64,000 bases of DNA from Istiophorus platypterus (lineage: Eukaryota > Chordata > Actinopteri > Istiophoriformes > Istiophoridae): the NCBI GenBank assembly GCA_016859345.1, contig CM029128.1:17895604-17959603 (forward strand), written 5' to 3'. The notes under the pieces were generated by a model that ran no database searches, was not told the DNA's origin, and saw nothing but the letters and a program-made list of their open reading frames with translations. Shown here piece after piece: positions 1 through 12,614 of this stretch. Numbering within the stretch: the stretch's first letter is position 1; every line of letters begins with the position of its first letter. The position numbers and the translations under genes are program-made.

Positions 1-1330
1 CAGAGGCTGAAAATTGATTGGACAAACCAAGGTAATTATGAATTTAAGGATTTTTTTTAATACTTGGATGAAAATCCTTTGCAGTCAATAACTGCCTGAG
101 GTCTGGAACCTGTGGACGTCACCTAATGCAGAGTTTCCTCCCTTTAGATGCTTTGCAAGAACTTCACTGCAGCCACCTTCAGTTGCTGCTTGTTTGTGCG
201 TCTTTCTCCCCTCAGTTTTGAAGAATGTTCCATTTTTTGCCTTGAGGAACCCTTGTTTTGCTTTCACAGTATGTTTTGGGTCATAATCCCTCTGTACTGG
301 GAAGCACCTTCCTATCAGTTTGCAGCATTGGTCTGAATCTGATTAGATAGTAAAGCTCTATACACTTCAGAGTTCATCCTGCTGCTTCTATCAGCAGTCA
401 CATCATCAATAAACACCAGTGACCCATTTGCATTGGCAGCCATAACACTTTCTCCTCCATGTCTGAGAGATGTGATGGCTTTGGATCATGAGCTGTTTCT
501 TTCTTTCTCCAGACTCTTCTCTTCACCTCATTCTGGTACAAGATCACCTTGATCTCATCTGCCTAAGGAATCTTGTTCCAGAACTTTTTTAGATGTTTTC
601 TAGCAAAGTCTAATCCGACCTTTCTCTTCTTGAGTGTGACCAGTGGTTTACACCTTGTGTTAAATATCTGTATTTAGATTCATGAAGGCGTCTCTTGTTT
701 GTAGACTCTGACAATGTTACACCTTCCTCCTGAAGAATGTTCTTGACCTAAAAAGATTTCGAGAAGAGTTTTCTTCCCCAAGGAGAGAATTCTGTGATAA
801 CTCACTTTAGTCGTCTTCCTTAGTCTTCCAGGTTTTTTGGTGTAGCTGATCTCACTAGGACATTTCTTCTTTTTTAGAAACAGATTTTTGATCTGGCCTC
901 TCCTAAAGATTCTACCATTTGTTTGTTATGTTTGTTCTGTTTTTTCAGCCTAATGATGACCTCCTTCATTTGCTCCAATACCTCTTTGGAAGCATATTAA
1001 AAGTTCCCATGAGCCGCTGAAAATGCAAAGTCAACACCTTGAATCAACTTCAGACCTTTTATCTGCTTCATTCGTCATGAAATAACGAGGGAACAGGCCA
1101 CACCTGGCTATGAAACTGATTGTCAGTCAATTGTCCACTTACTTTTGGGCCTCTGAAAATGAGGGACTATGTATAAAATTGTCTGTAATCCCTAAGCAGT
1201 AAATGTGATATTTTTATTAACCGCTTGAATTAAAGCGGAAAGTTGACTCTTCAGTCACATCTTGATGGGTTTCTTTTAAATCCACTGTGTTTGTTTACAG
1301 AGGCAAAACTATGAAAATTGTGTTATTTAC
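1..1330 (-). mobile_element. Decayed Tc1/mariner-type transposon, transposase relic on the minus strand
   Basis: The plus strand follows, with many substitutions and small indels, the reverse complement of a fish Tc1-type transposase gene that I recognise by its word order. Landmarks are the stretch with tttgcagtcaataactgcct near 80, the cacatcatcaataaacacca stretch near 400, the ttttcagcctaatgatgac stretch near 940, and the terminal-repeat-like stretch ending near 1330. No long frame survives, so it cannot encode transposase. The left end is cut by the window edge. It lies in an intron of the igsf9-family gene. A second, internally deleted copy of the same family lies at 61398-62060 in the same orientation. 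Family identity is from memory of related elements, not from a search. Confidence 0.8.
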
Positions 1331-1956
1331 CAGATACCTATCTACCTAAGGGTTTATCTGACCTTTTTTTAGTTGAATAAAAAAATCCCTTAAATTGGAT
1401 TATGAACAAATCGTGACAAAGATATTTACAGAGGCCATTTTTAACAAATGAGACAGAAATTTGTAAGAACTCTGCGGGACAAATGTGGATGTCATAGTGA
1501 TATTGCTCGTAAATTACCTCAAATATGGCATCTCTGTGCTGCAATATCATGTCACTTACCAACCACCATATATGCCATATATCTCTATGGTATGATAAAC
1601 TAGAAAATGCTGGTAATATTGGCAATGCGGATGTTTCCGTCAGGTTCGTCTTTCATGTTAAAGTGTTATCATGTTGCTTTAGTGTGCTATTCTACTTCAC
1701 CTTCTCTCGTCAAGACAGCAAGGTCTGTAAACAAGTAAGAGCACCAACAATACAAGTACATGAAGCACCAAAGTTTGAACACAGTTAAACGTTATCATGT
1801 CACATAAAAACATAGCCCAGGGTAAAAATAATCACAATCATACTCTACATATAGAGCAGACAGCGATAGACAATTATAACAATCACAGTGAACAGTAAGA
1901 GTGTTTTTTTTTTCATTATAATTTTTAATTGGAGTATAAATATGACAGATGCTCAC

Positions 1957-2388
1957 CCTCATATTGTGGATGGACCCGAGGCACGTAGGATCCAAATTTG
2001 ATCAAAACAGGGATGTCGAGTCCCTGTCGAACCCATTCTACCACATGCAGAGATGCAGAGGACACAGCAGCTGGGTCTGACAGAGGAAAACTACACTCCA
2101 ACTCCACCACACCTCCAACCTTTCCACGCACCTCCGGCCTCACGCCTTCCACTGTCACTGCTGGGTTTATCAGAAGCAAAATGACAGTTCAGCTTTCGGT
2201 TAATTTGTTAAAAAACAATCATGATTGACATGGACATTTGGTTGCACATATCTTGGAAAGAATTAGCTGAAAGAACGGATGCAAAATGCAAAAATATCTT
2301 TCGAATAAAAACAATGTAGGTACTTACAAAATAGGCAAAAAGCTGCGACCACAGTGAAAGTCTGCAAATATGATCTCACTGGCCCCAT
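1957..2388 (-). CDS. IGSF9/turtle-family immunoglobulin adhesion protein, N-terminal part
   Basis: Two exons, 2388-2328 and 2160-1957, join in phase to give 88 codons plus one base. Residues 1-20 form a hydrophobic signal peptide starting MGPVRSYLQT. An Ig V-type domain follows, with the first core cysteine at Cys43, the core tryptophan in VVEWVRQG at Trp63, and the motif IPVLIKFGSYVPRVHPQYEG, which is characteristic of the first Ig domain of IGSF9 and IGSF9B. Proteins of this family are large type I membrane adhesion molecules with five Ig and two fibronectin domains that act at neuronal contacts and inhibitory synapses. Splice sites are good: donor GTAAGT after 2328, acceptor cccagcag before 2160, donor GTGAGC after 1957. 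The remaining exons must lie left of position 1. I cannot tell which paralogue this is. Start choice rests on the signal peptide and the in-phase junction. Confidence 0.75.
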
Positions 2389-2422
2389 ATCTGTCACTCA
2401 TACAACCTGCAGCATGTTCAAT
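2328..2422 (-). other. igsf9-family exon with start codon and signal peptide
   Basis: On the minus strand a clean pyrimidine tract ends in caacag before 2422, so the exon runs 2422-2328. The start codon is at 2388-2386. The 34 bases of leader contain a five-codon upstream ORF (ATG CTG CAG GTT GTA TGA), whose stop overlaps another out-of-frame ATG. The upstream 5' leader exon is not identified with confidence. Confidence 0.6.
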
Positions 2423-5400
2423 CTGTTGGCAAAAGAGACACAATTGTCACAATCACATTACTTCCTTGGCTCTGCACAAGAAGACAGCCATCTGTGACAG
2501 ATTTCCAAACTAAAAAGAGCCGCCACTTCCGTCATAGTTTTACAGATGGGGGAGAGGAGCGTTCAGATTTTATACAGCTTTCCAATAACTGGAATTCATC
2601 CCATGTCATTACCCAAATGGGCCGAGCTGTCTCTGCTGCCAGAAAACTCCCTGGCCCTATATTCCTTTCTGAAAGTAAATGTCATAAATGTCACATAAAT
2701 CTTTTGAGAGTCACGTGCGGAGTGACATCTAAGTGTTTTATTTAGAGCACATCAATGAAGACATTTGGCTCGAGCAGCCGGGAGACTCAGCACTCAAAGA
2801 TGGAGATAAGCTGAGCTGATGGGAGCGCGGGCTACAGCCAGGCGTCAAGGAGTGCAACTTAATGTCAAGACGCAAGCCACCGATTTGATCCGGTCAAGAC
2901 AATCCCTGCTCAAGATTTATCAGATGTGTAAACTGGAGTGAGGAAAACACCACAATAGGTCAGATTTTAGACACACAAACATTTTTACCGCCATTCAACA
3001 TCTACGGTAGAAAATATCAGCTGCTGTATAAAATGACTCTCTAAATCAGTAGCCACCACACATGCTAATGCAGGATCTTCCATTTTTCTACACATTTGTC
3101 ATGATATCATGCACACCATTCACAGTGTACCACAGCTGCTGATGGTTACGGTCAGAGTTGACAGTCAGTGGGCTGAAACCAGCTCCATAACGCACCCAGC
3201 AGGGTGGCCTTACCTGCTGTATACAGCACCAACATCTAAAAACAAAAACACCTCATGGCTAATCTTTAATAGCACGGACAAATGCTAGAGGCACAGAGAC
3301 AAACCTCAAATAGTGGGTCAGATAAAAGCCAGAAACTAGCTCTGTTGAGTGTATAGCATGTTTACGTTGGCGGTGGTAGAACCGCTATTCACATTCTTCA
3401 TTTAAATCAAGCCTATGTAACTTTTGCTCAACAGCAACCAGTGTTACTACAAATGAAAATTACTGGTTGCTGAATGTTAAATAACTGTTAAACATTTAGC
3501 CAAAATTCAGTTAACATGAGCAAACAGTAGCCACTATAACCTGCTCATATAACCTCATATAACAGACCAAGTTTGACTGTAGCAGCAGTGTACTTTATTC
3601 CTGACGAATTTAACTCTCTTAGAGTGTGTTACTGCTTCTCTCAAAAGTTTTATAAGAATTTCCAACATCCTTATAAACTAATCATATTTTTTGTATCTGA
3701 CATCTTTATCTGCACAGTAACTATCATCTTTAGCTATGTAACAACTCTAGCTAAATGTAAAGTAAAGATGATAGCGTTTCCCTAGGACATGTAGAGGTGT
3801 GGAAGGGTGATGCAGCATGAAATTAAAATGTAGAAAATCACCGCAATATTCCTCTGCGTAACAATAAAAGTCCGCGCTTACTTGCCACCACTGCTGTGTA
3901 GCTGGGGGAGGTTCCTCAGTATAACTGACTAAATAAGGGAAACTTCCCACTGCCGACAGTCTGAGTCTTGATTGTGGTGTTGATGGACACTTTTGTTCCT
4001 CACTGCAAGGTGCAACGGAAATGAAGGAGCAGCTCACAGCAGGACAGAAGTGAAACAATGGTTCGTGGAGGTAAACCAGCTCTAATGACAGCTCATATAA
4101 AAAGAGTAAAAAAAAAAAATTATAAACCCTAGGGGGAGAAATACCTTGCTATTCTCAAAGTTATCACATTTTGAAGTGGAAGCCACAATTTACAGCTTGA
4201 ATTATTTCTGGCTTTTTCAAAATAGTAACAGTCTCTACAACAACAGCACAATGTCAACATGAGCACTAAGAGTTCAATACAATACAGATTTATTGTCCAC
4301 CATTAAATGTGTTTTTTATTGCCCATATAGTTATAAAACATTGCAACATGCAGCAGGATTTATAATAGAGGCAACAACAACATTCACAGTAATAATAACA
4401 CCATCACCTTAGTCATGAATGACATCAACTCTACGTGTCCAGCTGAAAAACTAATACTGATATACAAACTAAACAGCGCTGTAAACCTTATGCTGTATTC
4501 TTCATTGTTTTGGTGTGAATTTTGGACACACTGGTGGTTCGTAAAAGGATTTATTGTTTTAACTTGAGGTTTCTTGTCCATATTAACTGTCTTTCTGTCT
4601 ACCTATGATTATGTTTCAAACTTCTACATACAAAGACAAAATGTACATTATTAATTAGAAGGTTGACTTTAGAACATACTGCTGGTCAGGTTGATAGTGT
4701 CACAGTAGTTGTCAGTGATCTCTACACTTCCTGAACATGAAAAATAAACACACTCTTATCCCAGAAGCAGCACAGGCCATGTCTGCTCTTCTATGAGCTT
4801 TCATTTCATGGCTGGAGCAAAGTCTGAACCTATGAAAAACAATTACGCAGGCTGTCGACAGCTGCTGCACTTGTTCCAACACACTCACATGCCTCAGCAA
4901 ACAGCACAACACACACAGATTTTCCACAAAATCAAAGTAAAAGTCAAAAAGAATCCTGAATCTTTGGCACGTAGGCCGACTGCAGTTTATTGGAACATCA
5001 GCAGACTTCTGTCCCCTGCCCTTCACCTGCATGGCTTTATGCAAAGCAGCACAACAGAGAGTTTATACTGAACTTATTTAATTTGAATTAGGCATTGAGT
5101 GTTTGCTGAGACTCAGCCTGAGAAGCCAAGGTAAAGCTTCAACATTATGATTCTGTTGCTTCTCATCTTCACACAGCGGGCAAGGATGAAAGAACAGCAA
5201 GCAAGCAAGTGCACAGACATACACACACATACATACACTCACAAAGACACACAGAGACTCACAGCCACGACTCTTCCCGGTTTGGCACATAATGAACAGA
5301 TGCTCAGCATCTCTTCCTCGTTCTTTATCGACTGCCGCTTGTTAACTCCTAAGAAAGGCGATGATGAGGATTGAAAACCCTGTAATGACGTTCATGTCGC

Positions 5401-8400
5401 TGATTAAAGACATATAACCTGACACTTCTGGTCTTCAACTGCCGTCAAAACACAGACAGCTATAGACTAATTAAAATGTTGTGTGTCGTTCTATTGCTCT
5501 GTCAAGGTGAAACTTATTTGTCTGGCGAAATAGCAAAACAATAAAGCGGAACAAAAGTGGAGAAAAAAAAAATTAGTTGTGTGGACAGAGAGAGAGCAGG
5601 GAAGTGTGGCAAACACAGCAAGGAGAAAGATGAGAGGCAACAAAATCTCGTTAAGCTGCAGGACATTTTCTGTCATTAAATCTGAACCAAAAACTCAGAG
5701 AGCTGCCAAACAAAACGGCCTGAACAGGTGAAACAGTCAGCCATGGAAACACAGATGGTCCCTAGACATTTTCCTCAGATGTACTCTTCCTTCGTCTGAC
5801 ATTGAGCACATGAATAAACATAAGCGCGATGACAACACCACACTCTGCAAAATGTTTAAAGCTGTAATAAATGAGCCAGTAGCTCACAAGAGAAAGTGTG
5901 CTGTCTCAAACAGATTTATCAGCTGACAGAAATAGAAATGTCAGTGACAGGCATGCTGTTGAAATTCTGTGTTGTTGCTGTTTTAATCTACATAAGGAGA
6001 GAAATGGGGACCAGCTGATTAATTGCGACCAAGGCACAGTAACAGATTTATCAGCAGCTCTGCCCCCTCTTACCCCACAACACTTGAAACCAAAAGATAA
6101 AGTGGCTACTACACATTTGTTTTCTGTTTAAATTCCATCTCTTTCAAACAAGCATTGCCATGGTCCATGTTTGTTTGTGCCTATGCTCAAATGTGTCCTT
6201 TATAATGTTCCAGGAATGTGAAACGTGATATTTGGTCAGTGGTTAGGACTGTTTCAAGGCTGTCCGTGTCTGCCAACAAGCTTAATTGGACATTAACCTC
6301 TGAGCACAGTGAAAGTTAAAGGCAAAAATGGCAAAAACTCCTAATGTGGTGTGACCTAAAAAGGACTGAGAAAAATTGTCTTTGTATTTAACTTTGAACT
6401 AACAAAATCAAAAGACAAACACTTCTCCAAAAGTACCACTAAAAAACTTTACATTCTGACAGAGCTGCACAAAAGTTTCCCTTTAACAGTCATCAAGGAT
6501 GCACATGCAGCACTGGGGAAGGGAACAGGATTCAACAATGTCATACCGGCTTATATACGAACAATTTCCCTATTTAGGAATTAAAGCCTCTTGCAGGGAA
6601 CCTGTGAAATTACTAAGGGGTGAATTGGTATGTGACACCCATTCTTGCATTGCATGACTCTTTGAATGACTGAGTGATAAAGTGACACCATGTTCCCATG
6701 TTGAGGTTTCCCTTTTGGCCATTGCGCTTTCAAATTGAACTGACAGAAACAATTTCTAATACTCCATCAGGGGGATGGTTACAGACAGAGTTGCCCACTT
6801 AGCACCTTTGTCACTGGATTTATACACTTTTCACACCCATTTATGACTTTGCGTAACAAAAGCACCTAGAGACCTATCAAGTCACTTTTTGGAAAAACTT
6901 TTTCTACTTTCCATAGAAGGGAGTTCACAGTATCGCTCGAGAGCGAGGGGTCGGACTTTCCCTCTGCAGGCCCAGCCCTCTACGTGTCTCATTCAGTTGA
7001 CCAAACCGCAGCTGACACAGAAGTGAATGAGCTTCAAACTTTCTCTCTGATTGATCTTATTAATAACAGCACATCCTTTGTCTTTGACTTATGTGTACGG
7101 TGATTTTGTCAGAAGACTTGGTTATGAAATCAGGATTCTTAGCAGCAGAGCAGTAGCTTGGAAATGGTGTGGAACTGACTGCTACTTAACATGTTGTCAA
7201 TATGGGCTGAGTTTTAGTCACTACTTAATACTTGTTCCATTGTCTGACAACAGAAAGAGATGAACATATAAATGGGCACAGCTTTATTGGAAATCAGCTG
7301 TATTCAAATACTGTAATCTGAGCACAGACCATAGGAGAGAAGCAAATAGTTATGGGCTATTCAGCCATATTCTAGGTTTTGATCTACTGTTTTAACCACA
7401 CACCATCTTTAATAAACATCTGTCAACTCTGGTAGAAATGGCAGCTGTAGCGGTGATGATGCTAAACGTTGCACAAATCTAGCTCCACAGGCAGAGAGAA
7501 ATGACCCGCATGTCCAAAGACATCAACTGGCAGAACTCTGGCATAACTCTGGCTAACATTGTCATACAGTTTACGAGCCCTGGTCCCTCATTCTGGTTGT
7601 CTCAGCTATCCAGGTCATGATTATTCAAGAAGAGTTGAATCGAGAGAAACTAGACTTAATTGTGGATCTCGAAGTCATTCCACTTCTCATCCAAGCGGCT
7701 TCTTCATTTCTCATTCTGGTTATTATCTTCATAACATTGACAAGTATGAAAATCCTGCTCTTACATTAATTCAAAAACTCATTTGAGAGATGAGTGTAAG
7801 CTGCAGTGTAACCACGCAGCCTCACTCCTGGGAAACTGCGTCAGTACAGGATTCAATCGGTATTATTGATCAGCCACACAGGATCATGAAAGGAGACACT
7901 CTGTGCCGGTTTCATTTTTTCTTGCTCAGGAAAAAGCATAACAATGTGATTTTCCATCCAAGGCCATTAGCCTGCTCCTCTATCAGCTGTCACTGGTTCC
8001 TAAACTGAAACCCTAAACGCATGTAAAACACAGAGCCTATGCAGTATTCATTAAACACACACAGTAACAAAGCTGTCTTACATTTTGAAACTGCTGTTTA
8101 TTCCTGCAGTTTCAGTGTAAAATCATCCACCACTGCTATAAAATTCATAGCTCTGACCAGATCACTAGAGCTGACAGCTAATTCTCATCCCTGAGCCAAC
8201 AGGCAGATTTCCTTCTTCAGAGAATAAACATTTTCCACTCATTAGTTTTGCTATTTGTGCAGTTTTAGGCACAAAAATAAATTTTCCCTGTTGATCTCCT
8301 CATGAGCTCCCAGTCACTGTGGGTTGTTTACTACCCCATATCTGTGCTCACATTTCACTGATGATGTCACTTGGAAAACCTTCTACTGAGACTTGAGAGT

Positions 8401-8796
8401 CAGGCTAAAAGGCCACTACACCGTGAGATTACGGGCTGTTCCAAAACAGAGTTTACAGTCGTGAGAGAAATCTGGTGAGATATCTAGGTGCCAACCCAAA
8501 GTGAAGATCCTAGATCGCACCAGGAGACGCAGACACCAACAGCTGATTTACAGCTTGGCTACCAAACACTTTTCGGTAGAAATGTAAGACCAATCTGTCA
8601 AAATGTGACTCCTGCTACAAGCCATGTCTACAATCCAATCAACTTGAATATGGCATTGACACGTGCTCCTGCATGCACTTATTTTATTCTGTTAATATCC
8701 CAGCACTACAGTTCACCAGGTCTTCATTACACAGAGGAGTTTATCAGACTATTCATGCACAGTGTGACATGCAGTCAACCTACAAGTTCACAACAA
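2423..8796. other. Non-coding stretch upstream of the igsf9-family exon
   Basis: No supported gene. Open frames here are short and lack recognisable domains. It is AT-rich, with a CA-rich run near 5215-5235 and a degenerate interspersed-repeat fragment near 7560-7725. A donor-like site on the minus strand (tacagcaggtaagg, about 3204-3217) could belong to a 5' leader exon of the igsf9-family gene, but nothing else supports that. Confidence 0.5.
7560..7725. repeat. Degenerate interspersed repeat fragment
   Basis: The segment containing ctatccaggtcatgattatt and cacttctcatccaagcggct resembles a fish repeat that I know by word order but cannot classify. A shorter, related-looking fragment with cagtcatccaggtaaaggac lies at about 14955-15050. 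No coding potential. Confidence 0.4.
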
Positions 8797-8886
8797 GACT
8801 AAAGGCGACTAAAGGCTACTAAAGGCTACTAAAGGCTACTAAAGGCTACTAAAGGCTACTAAAGGCTACTAAAGGCTACTAAAGGC
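8797..8886. repeat. 10-bp minisatellite, nine units
   Basis: Nine head-to-tail copies of the decamer tactaaaggc. The first two units start with g instead of t and the other seven are identical. There is no spacer structure, so it is a simple tandem repeat. Near-perfect units suggest recent slippage. Confidence 0.95.
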
Positions 8887-8924
8887 TACGGCCAAGCTGG
8901 TGGCTCTGTGAGATTGTGCAAACC

Positions 8925-9150
8925 AGTTTTTTTGAGCTAAATGCTGATGTTTGAATGCTCACAATGACAATGCTAACATGCTGATGTTAAGTAGGTATAA
9001 AGTTTTCCACGTTCTCCTTTTTTTGTTACTTTTTTGTTAGCATGCTGACACAATTAGCACTAAATACAAGGTGCATCTGAGGCTAATTTGAAAGTCATTA
9101 GTTTTAAGTCATAAACCAAAGCTTCATGGCAACCGATAAATCAGATATTT
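8925..9150. repeat. Dispersed teleost repeat, copy 1 (ATGCTAACATGCTGATG type)
   Basis: Contains gctaacatgctgatgttaag, then a diverged segment with ggctaatttgaaagtcatta and a tcataaaccaaag stretch. The same order of words recurs at 25280-25980 and in part at 31960-32165 and 43690-43940. The class is not assignable from sequence alone. Confidence 0.65.
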
Positions 9151-10391
9151 CATAGCTTGACAATACACAGAGGCAAGATGTCAAAGCTCTCACATTTTAA
9201 TAGATATATATTAACAGTGAGTATGATAAAAAAAAATAAAACGTAGAGAAAAAACAATGATCTGTGATTGGAAGGAGATCTAGTCATTCAAAAGTTAGAG
9301 CAATGTTGGTTTTATCAAGTCAAGTCTAAAGTCATTAGATTTGACTAGCGTGACTCCAAGTCATGTGGCGTGAATCCAAGTCATATGACTCAAATCCTGC
9401 TCCCAAGACAGGAGACAACTTAATATTTGGATGGTGTAAATCCAGTAATGTCCACTGTAAAGCAATTAAGTTGTAGCAGAAAACAGTCTTGTGATAAAGA
9501 AGAAACACATTAAATTATTTACCTCTCAGGCCCAGAAAAACAATTTTCCCCGAGTTACTTAATATGAGTTGTGAGTACTACATGAAATTGCTATTTGTTC
9601 GCAAAGTTAGAAATGTTCTCTTAATAAATAATACCTAAAATACTCTTAAACTAATTTTTGCTTGCTTGGTGACTATCAGTGTAGCAGAAAAACACTTATT
9701 TGAAGCCGAGTTTTCAGTTGTTTTGAAGGATCGGTACTGCCAAACTTTATTGTGTTTTTTTCGGTGCAGAATTCCCAGAATTCCCAAATGAATCTCTTCT
9801 CACAAAATCTATTCTTGATCTAAGCACTTTAACAGGCTTCTTAAAAATTTAGAGCGATGTACTTGGATAAACCACCCAAAGAACACTGATTAGCCCTTTA
9901 TAGAGGGTTTTGCAGGTAATAATTTACATCTGTTTCCGTCTGCTTTAATTACCAGAAGTGAAGAGCACCTTCATAATTTGGCGGTGTCAGGCAAACCCAT
10001 GTCTTTCACCAAAAAGTATGCTAAATTAATTTCCACTCAGCTCCCCCTGAGGATGTAAACTTTATAAAAAAATATTATATTATGGGAAACTACACTCATC
10101 TGGCACCTCAGCAGACTCAATCAAACTGGAGATTGAAACTGAAATCAGTAAATGAACCTTGTCAGGAGGAACTTGTCAGTATTATTCATATAACTGATGA
10201 AATTCAGATCGACTCAGGTCTCCAGCGGCACAAAGAAGTTTTCATATTCTGCGCTCTGGCTCTACTTAATGCCCTATTGTGAGGAAAAGTTATACATGTC
10301 AGTTATATTGTTATATTGTTAAATATAGTGAATAGGATAAGAAATTAAAGACTTTATAAGCTGAGACTTTGTTCTTTTAATCACAAGCTTA
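9151..10391. other. Non-coding stretch before the pyrimidine tract
   Basis: Apart from the degenerate repeat at 9318-9410, nothing recognisable. The short open frame at 10082-10282 has no domain or splice support. Confidence 0.5.
9318..9410. repeat. Degenerate direct repeats of a GACTCCAAGTCATG-like word
   Basis: Variants of gtgactccaagtcatgtg occur several times in succession (gtgactccaagtcatgtg, gtgaatccaagtcatatg, gactcaaatcc). This pattern is common in ends of fish hAT-like elements, but I see no intact element. Confidence 0.45.
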
Positions 10392-10627
10392 AATGTAAAT
10401 GCAAGTTCCTCTGAATGGGAAATTCTTTCAAACAATACCTTTATAATTGTACAGAAAATACATGAAACTACAGTTTGTAACCCTGGATCTTCTAGAGCGC
10501 TGTATATGATTCTAATTGATGGGGAAGATAGACCCAGCATTATTTTTAGCAGCTCTTTCAAGCCAAGTTTCCAGTTTTCTAGAGATATGCCATCTTATCC
10601 CTGTTTTACCACAGTTGTAGCGTTTCC
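10392..10627. repeat. 236-bp direct repeat, left copy
   Basis: This unique-looking segment, from aatgtaaatgcaagttcc to ttgtagcgtttcc, is repeated in the same orientation at 12615-12850. Both copies are 236 bp and I count only two differences, a c/t in gggaaatt(c/t)tttcaaac and a t/a in cagctc(t/a)ttcaag. Copy starts are 2223 bp apart. The copies bracket the pyrimidine tract exactly. Confidence 0.95.
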
Positions 10628-12614
10628 TCTCCTCCTTCCCTCTCTTCCTCCCCCTCTTCCTCTTCCTTCCCCTCCCTCTCCCTCTCCCCCTCCCCTCCCT
10701 CCCCTCCCCTCCTCCCTTCCCTCCTCCCTCTCTCCCTCCCTCTCCCCCTCCTCCCCCTCCCCTCCTCCCTCTCCCCCTCCTCCTCCTCCCTTCCTCCCTC
10801 CCCCCTCTCTCCTCTCTCTCTCCTCTCCTCTTCCCTCCTCCTCCCCTTCTTCCTCCTCCTCCCCTCCTCCTCCTCCCCTCCCTCCTCCCCTCTCTCCCCC
10901 TCCCTCCCTCCTCCCCTCCTCCTCCTCCCTCCCTCCCTCCTTCCTCCCTCCTTCCTCCTCCCTCCCCTCCCCTTCCTCTTCCTCCCCTCCCTCTCTCTTC
11001 CCTCCTTCCTCCCCCCTTCCCTCCCCCCCCTCCCTCCTCCCTCCCCCTCCCTCCTCCCTCCTCCCTCCTCCCCCCTCCCTTCCTCCTCCTTCCTCCTCTC
11101 CTTCCCTCCCCTCTCCCTCCTTCCCTCCCTCCTCCCCTCCCTCCCTCCTCCTTCCCTCCCTCCCCTCCCCTCCTTCCCTCCTTCTCTCCCTCCCCCCCTC
11201 CTCCCTCCCTCCCTCCCTCCCCCCCTCTCCCCCTCCCTCCCTCCCCCTTCCCCCTCCTCCTTCCTCCCCCTCCCCCTCCCCCCTCCTTCCTTCCTTCCTC
11301 CCTCCTTCCTCCCTCTTCCTTCTCTTCCTCTCTCTCTCCCTCCCTCTTCTCTCCCTTCTCCCCCTCCCTCCCCCTCCCCCTCCCCTCCTCCCTCCCCTCC
11401 CTCCTCCCTCCTCCCCCTCCTCCCCTCTCCCTCCCTCCCTTCCTCTCCCTCCTCCTCCTCTTCCTCCCTCCCTTCCCTCCTCCTTCCTCCTCCCCTCCTT
11501 CCTCCTCTCCTCCTCCCCCTCCCTCCTCCCTCTTCCTCCTTCCCTCCTCTCTTCCCCTCCCCCTCCCTCCTCCCCCTCCCTCCTCCCTCCTCCTCCCTCC
11601 CTCCTCCTCTCTCCCCCTCTCTCCTCTCCTCCTCCCTCCCCTTCCTCCCTTCCTCCCTCCCTCCCTCCCTCCCTCCCCTTCTCTCCTCCTTCCCTCTCTC
11701 TTCCCTCCCTCCCTCCCTTCCCTCTTCCCTCCCTCCTTCCTCCCTCTTCCCTTCCCCTCTCCCCTCCCCTCCTCCTCCTCCTCCCCCTCCTCCTCCTCTC
11801 CTCCCTCCCTCCTCCTCCTCCTCCCCTCCCTCCCTCCCTCTCTCTCCCTCCTCCTCCTCCCTCCTCTCCTCCTCCCTCCCTCCTCCTCCCCTCTTCTCCC
11901 CTCCTTCCTCTCCCTCTCTCTCCCTCCTCCCTCCCTCCTTCCCTCCCTCCTTCCCTCCCTTCCCTCCCTTCCTCCCCTCCCTTCCCTCCTCCTTCCTCCC
12001 TCCCTTCCTCCCTCTTCCTTCCCTCCCCCTTCCCCTTCCTCCCCTTCCCCCTCCCTCTCCTTCCCCTCCCTCCCTCCCCTCTCTCTCCCTCTCTTCCTCC
12101 CTCTCCTCCTCCCTCCCTCCTCCTCCCTCCCTTCCTTCCTTCCTCCCCTCCCTCCCTCCCTCCTCCTCTCCTCTCCCTCCCCCTCCCTCCCTCCTCCCTC
12201 CCTCCTCCTCCTCCTCCCTCTCCTCCTGCCCCCCCTCCTCCCTCTCCTCCTCCTCTCTCTTCTCCTTCTTCCTTCCTCTCTCCTCCCTCTCCTCCCTCCT
12301 CCTCCTCTCCCCCCTCCCTCCTCCTCCCTCCCTCCCTCCCTCCCTCTCCTTCCCTCCCTCCCCCTCCCCCTCCCCTCCCTCCCCCTCTCCCTTCCTCCCC
12401 CTTCCTCCCCCTTCCTTCCTCCCTCTCCCTTCCCTCCTTCCCCTCCTCCCTCCCTCCCTCCTCCCTCCCTCCTCCCTCTCCTCCCTCCCTCCTCCTCCCT
12501 CCCCTCCTCCCTCCCTCTCCCCCTCCCTCCCTCCTCCCTCCCCTCCTCCTTCCTCCTTCCCCCTCCTTCCCTCCCTCCCTTCCTCCTCCTCCCTCCCCTC
12601 CCTCCCTCTCTCCT
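10628..12614. repeat. About 2-kb homopyrimidine/homopurine tract (mixed CCT and CCCT units)
   Basis: Essentially every base on the plus strand is C or T for almost 2 kb, arranged as mixed cct, ccct and cttcc units without a fixed long period. The one purine I noted is a g near 12228. Long open frames on both strands across it (784 and 729 aa, made only of Pro/Ser/Leu/Phe or Gly/Glu/Arg/Lys) are a consequence of composition and not genes. Such tracts can adopt triplex (H-DNA) structures and are hard to assemble, so length may be approximate. Confidence 0.95.

Noticed and set aside
1338..1625. 95-aa minus-strand frame as a further igsf9-family exon
   Set aside because: It lacks the expected Ig-strand motif with DxGxYxC after the first half-domain, so the next exon is probably left of the window.
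8797..8886. Possible CRISPR-like array
   Set aside because: Units are 10 bp, directly adjacent and without spacers, in a vertebrate genome. It is a minisatellite.
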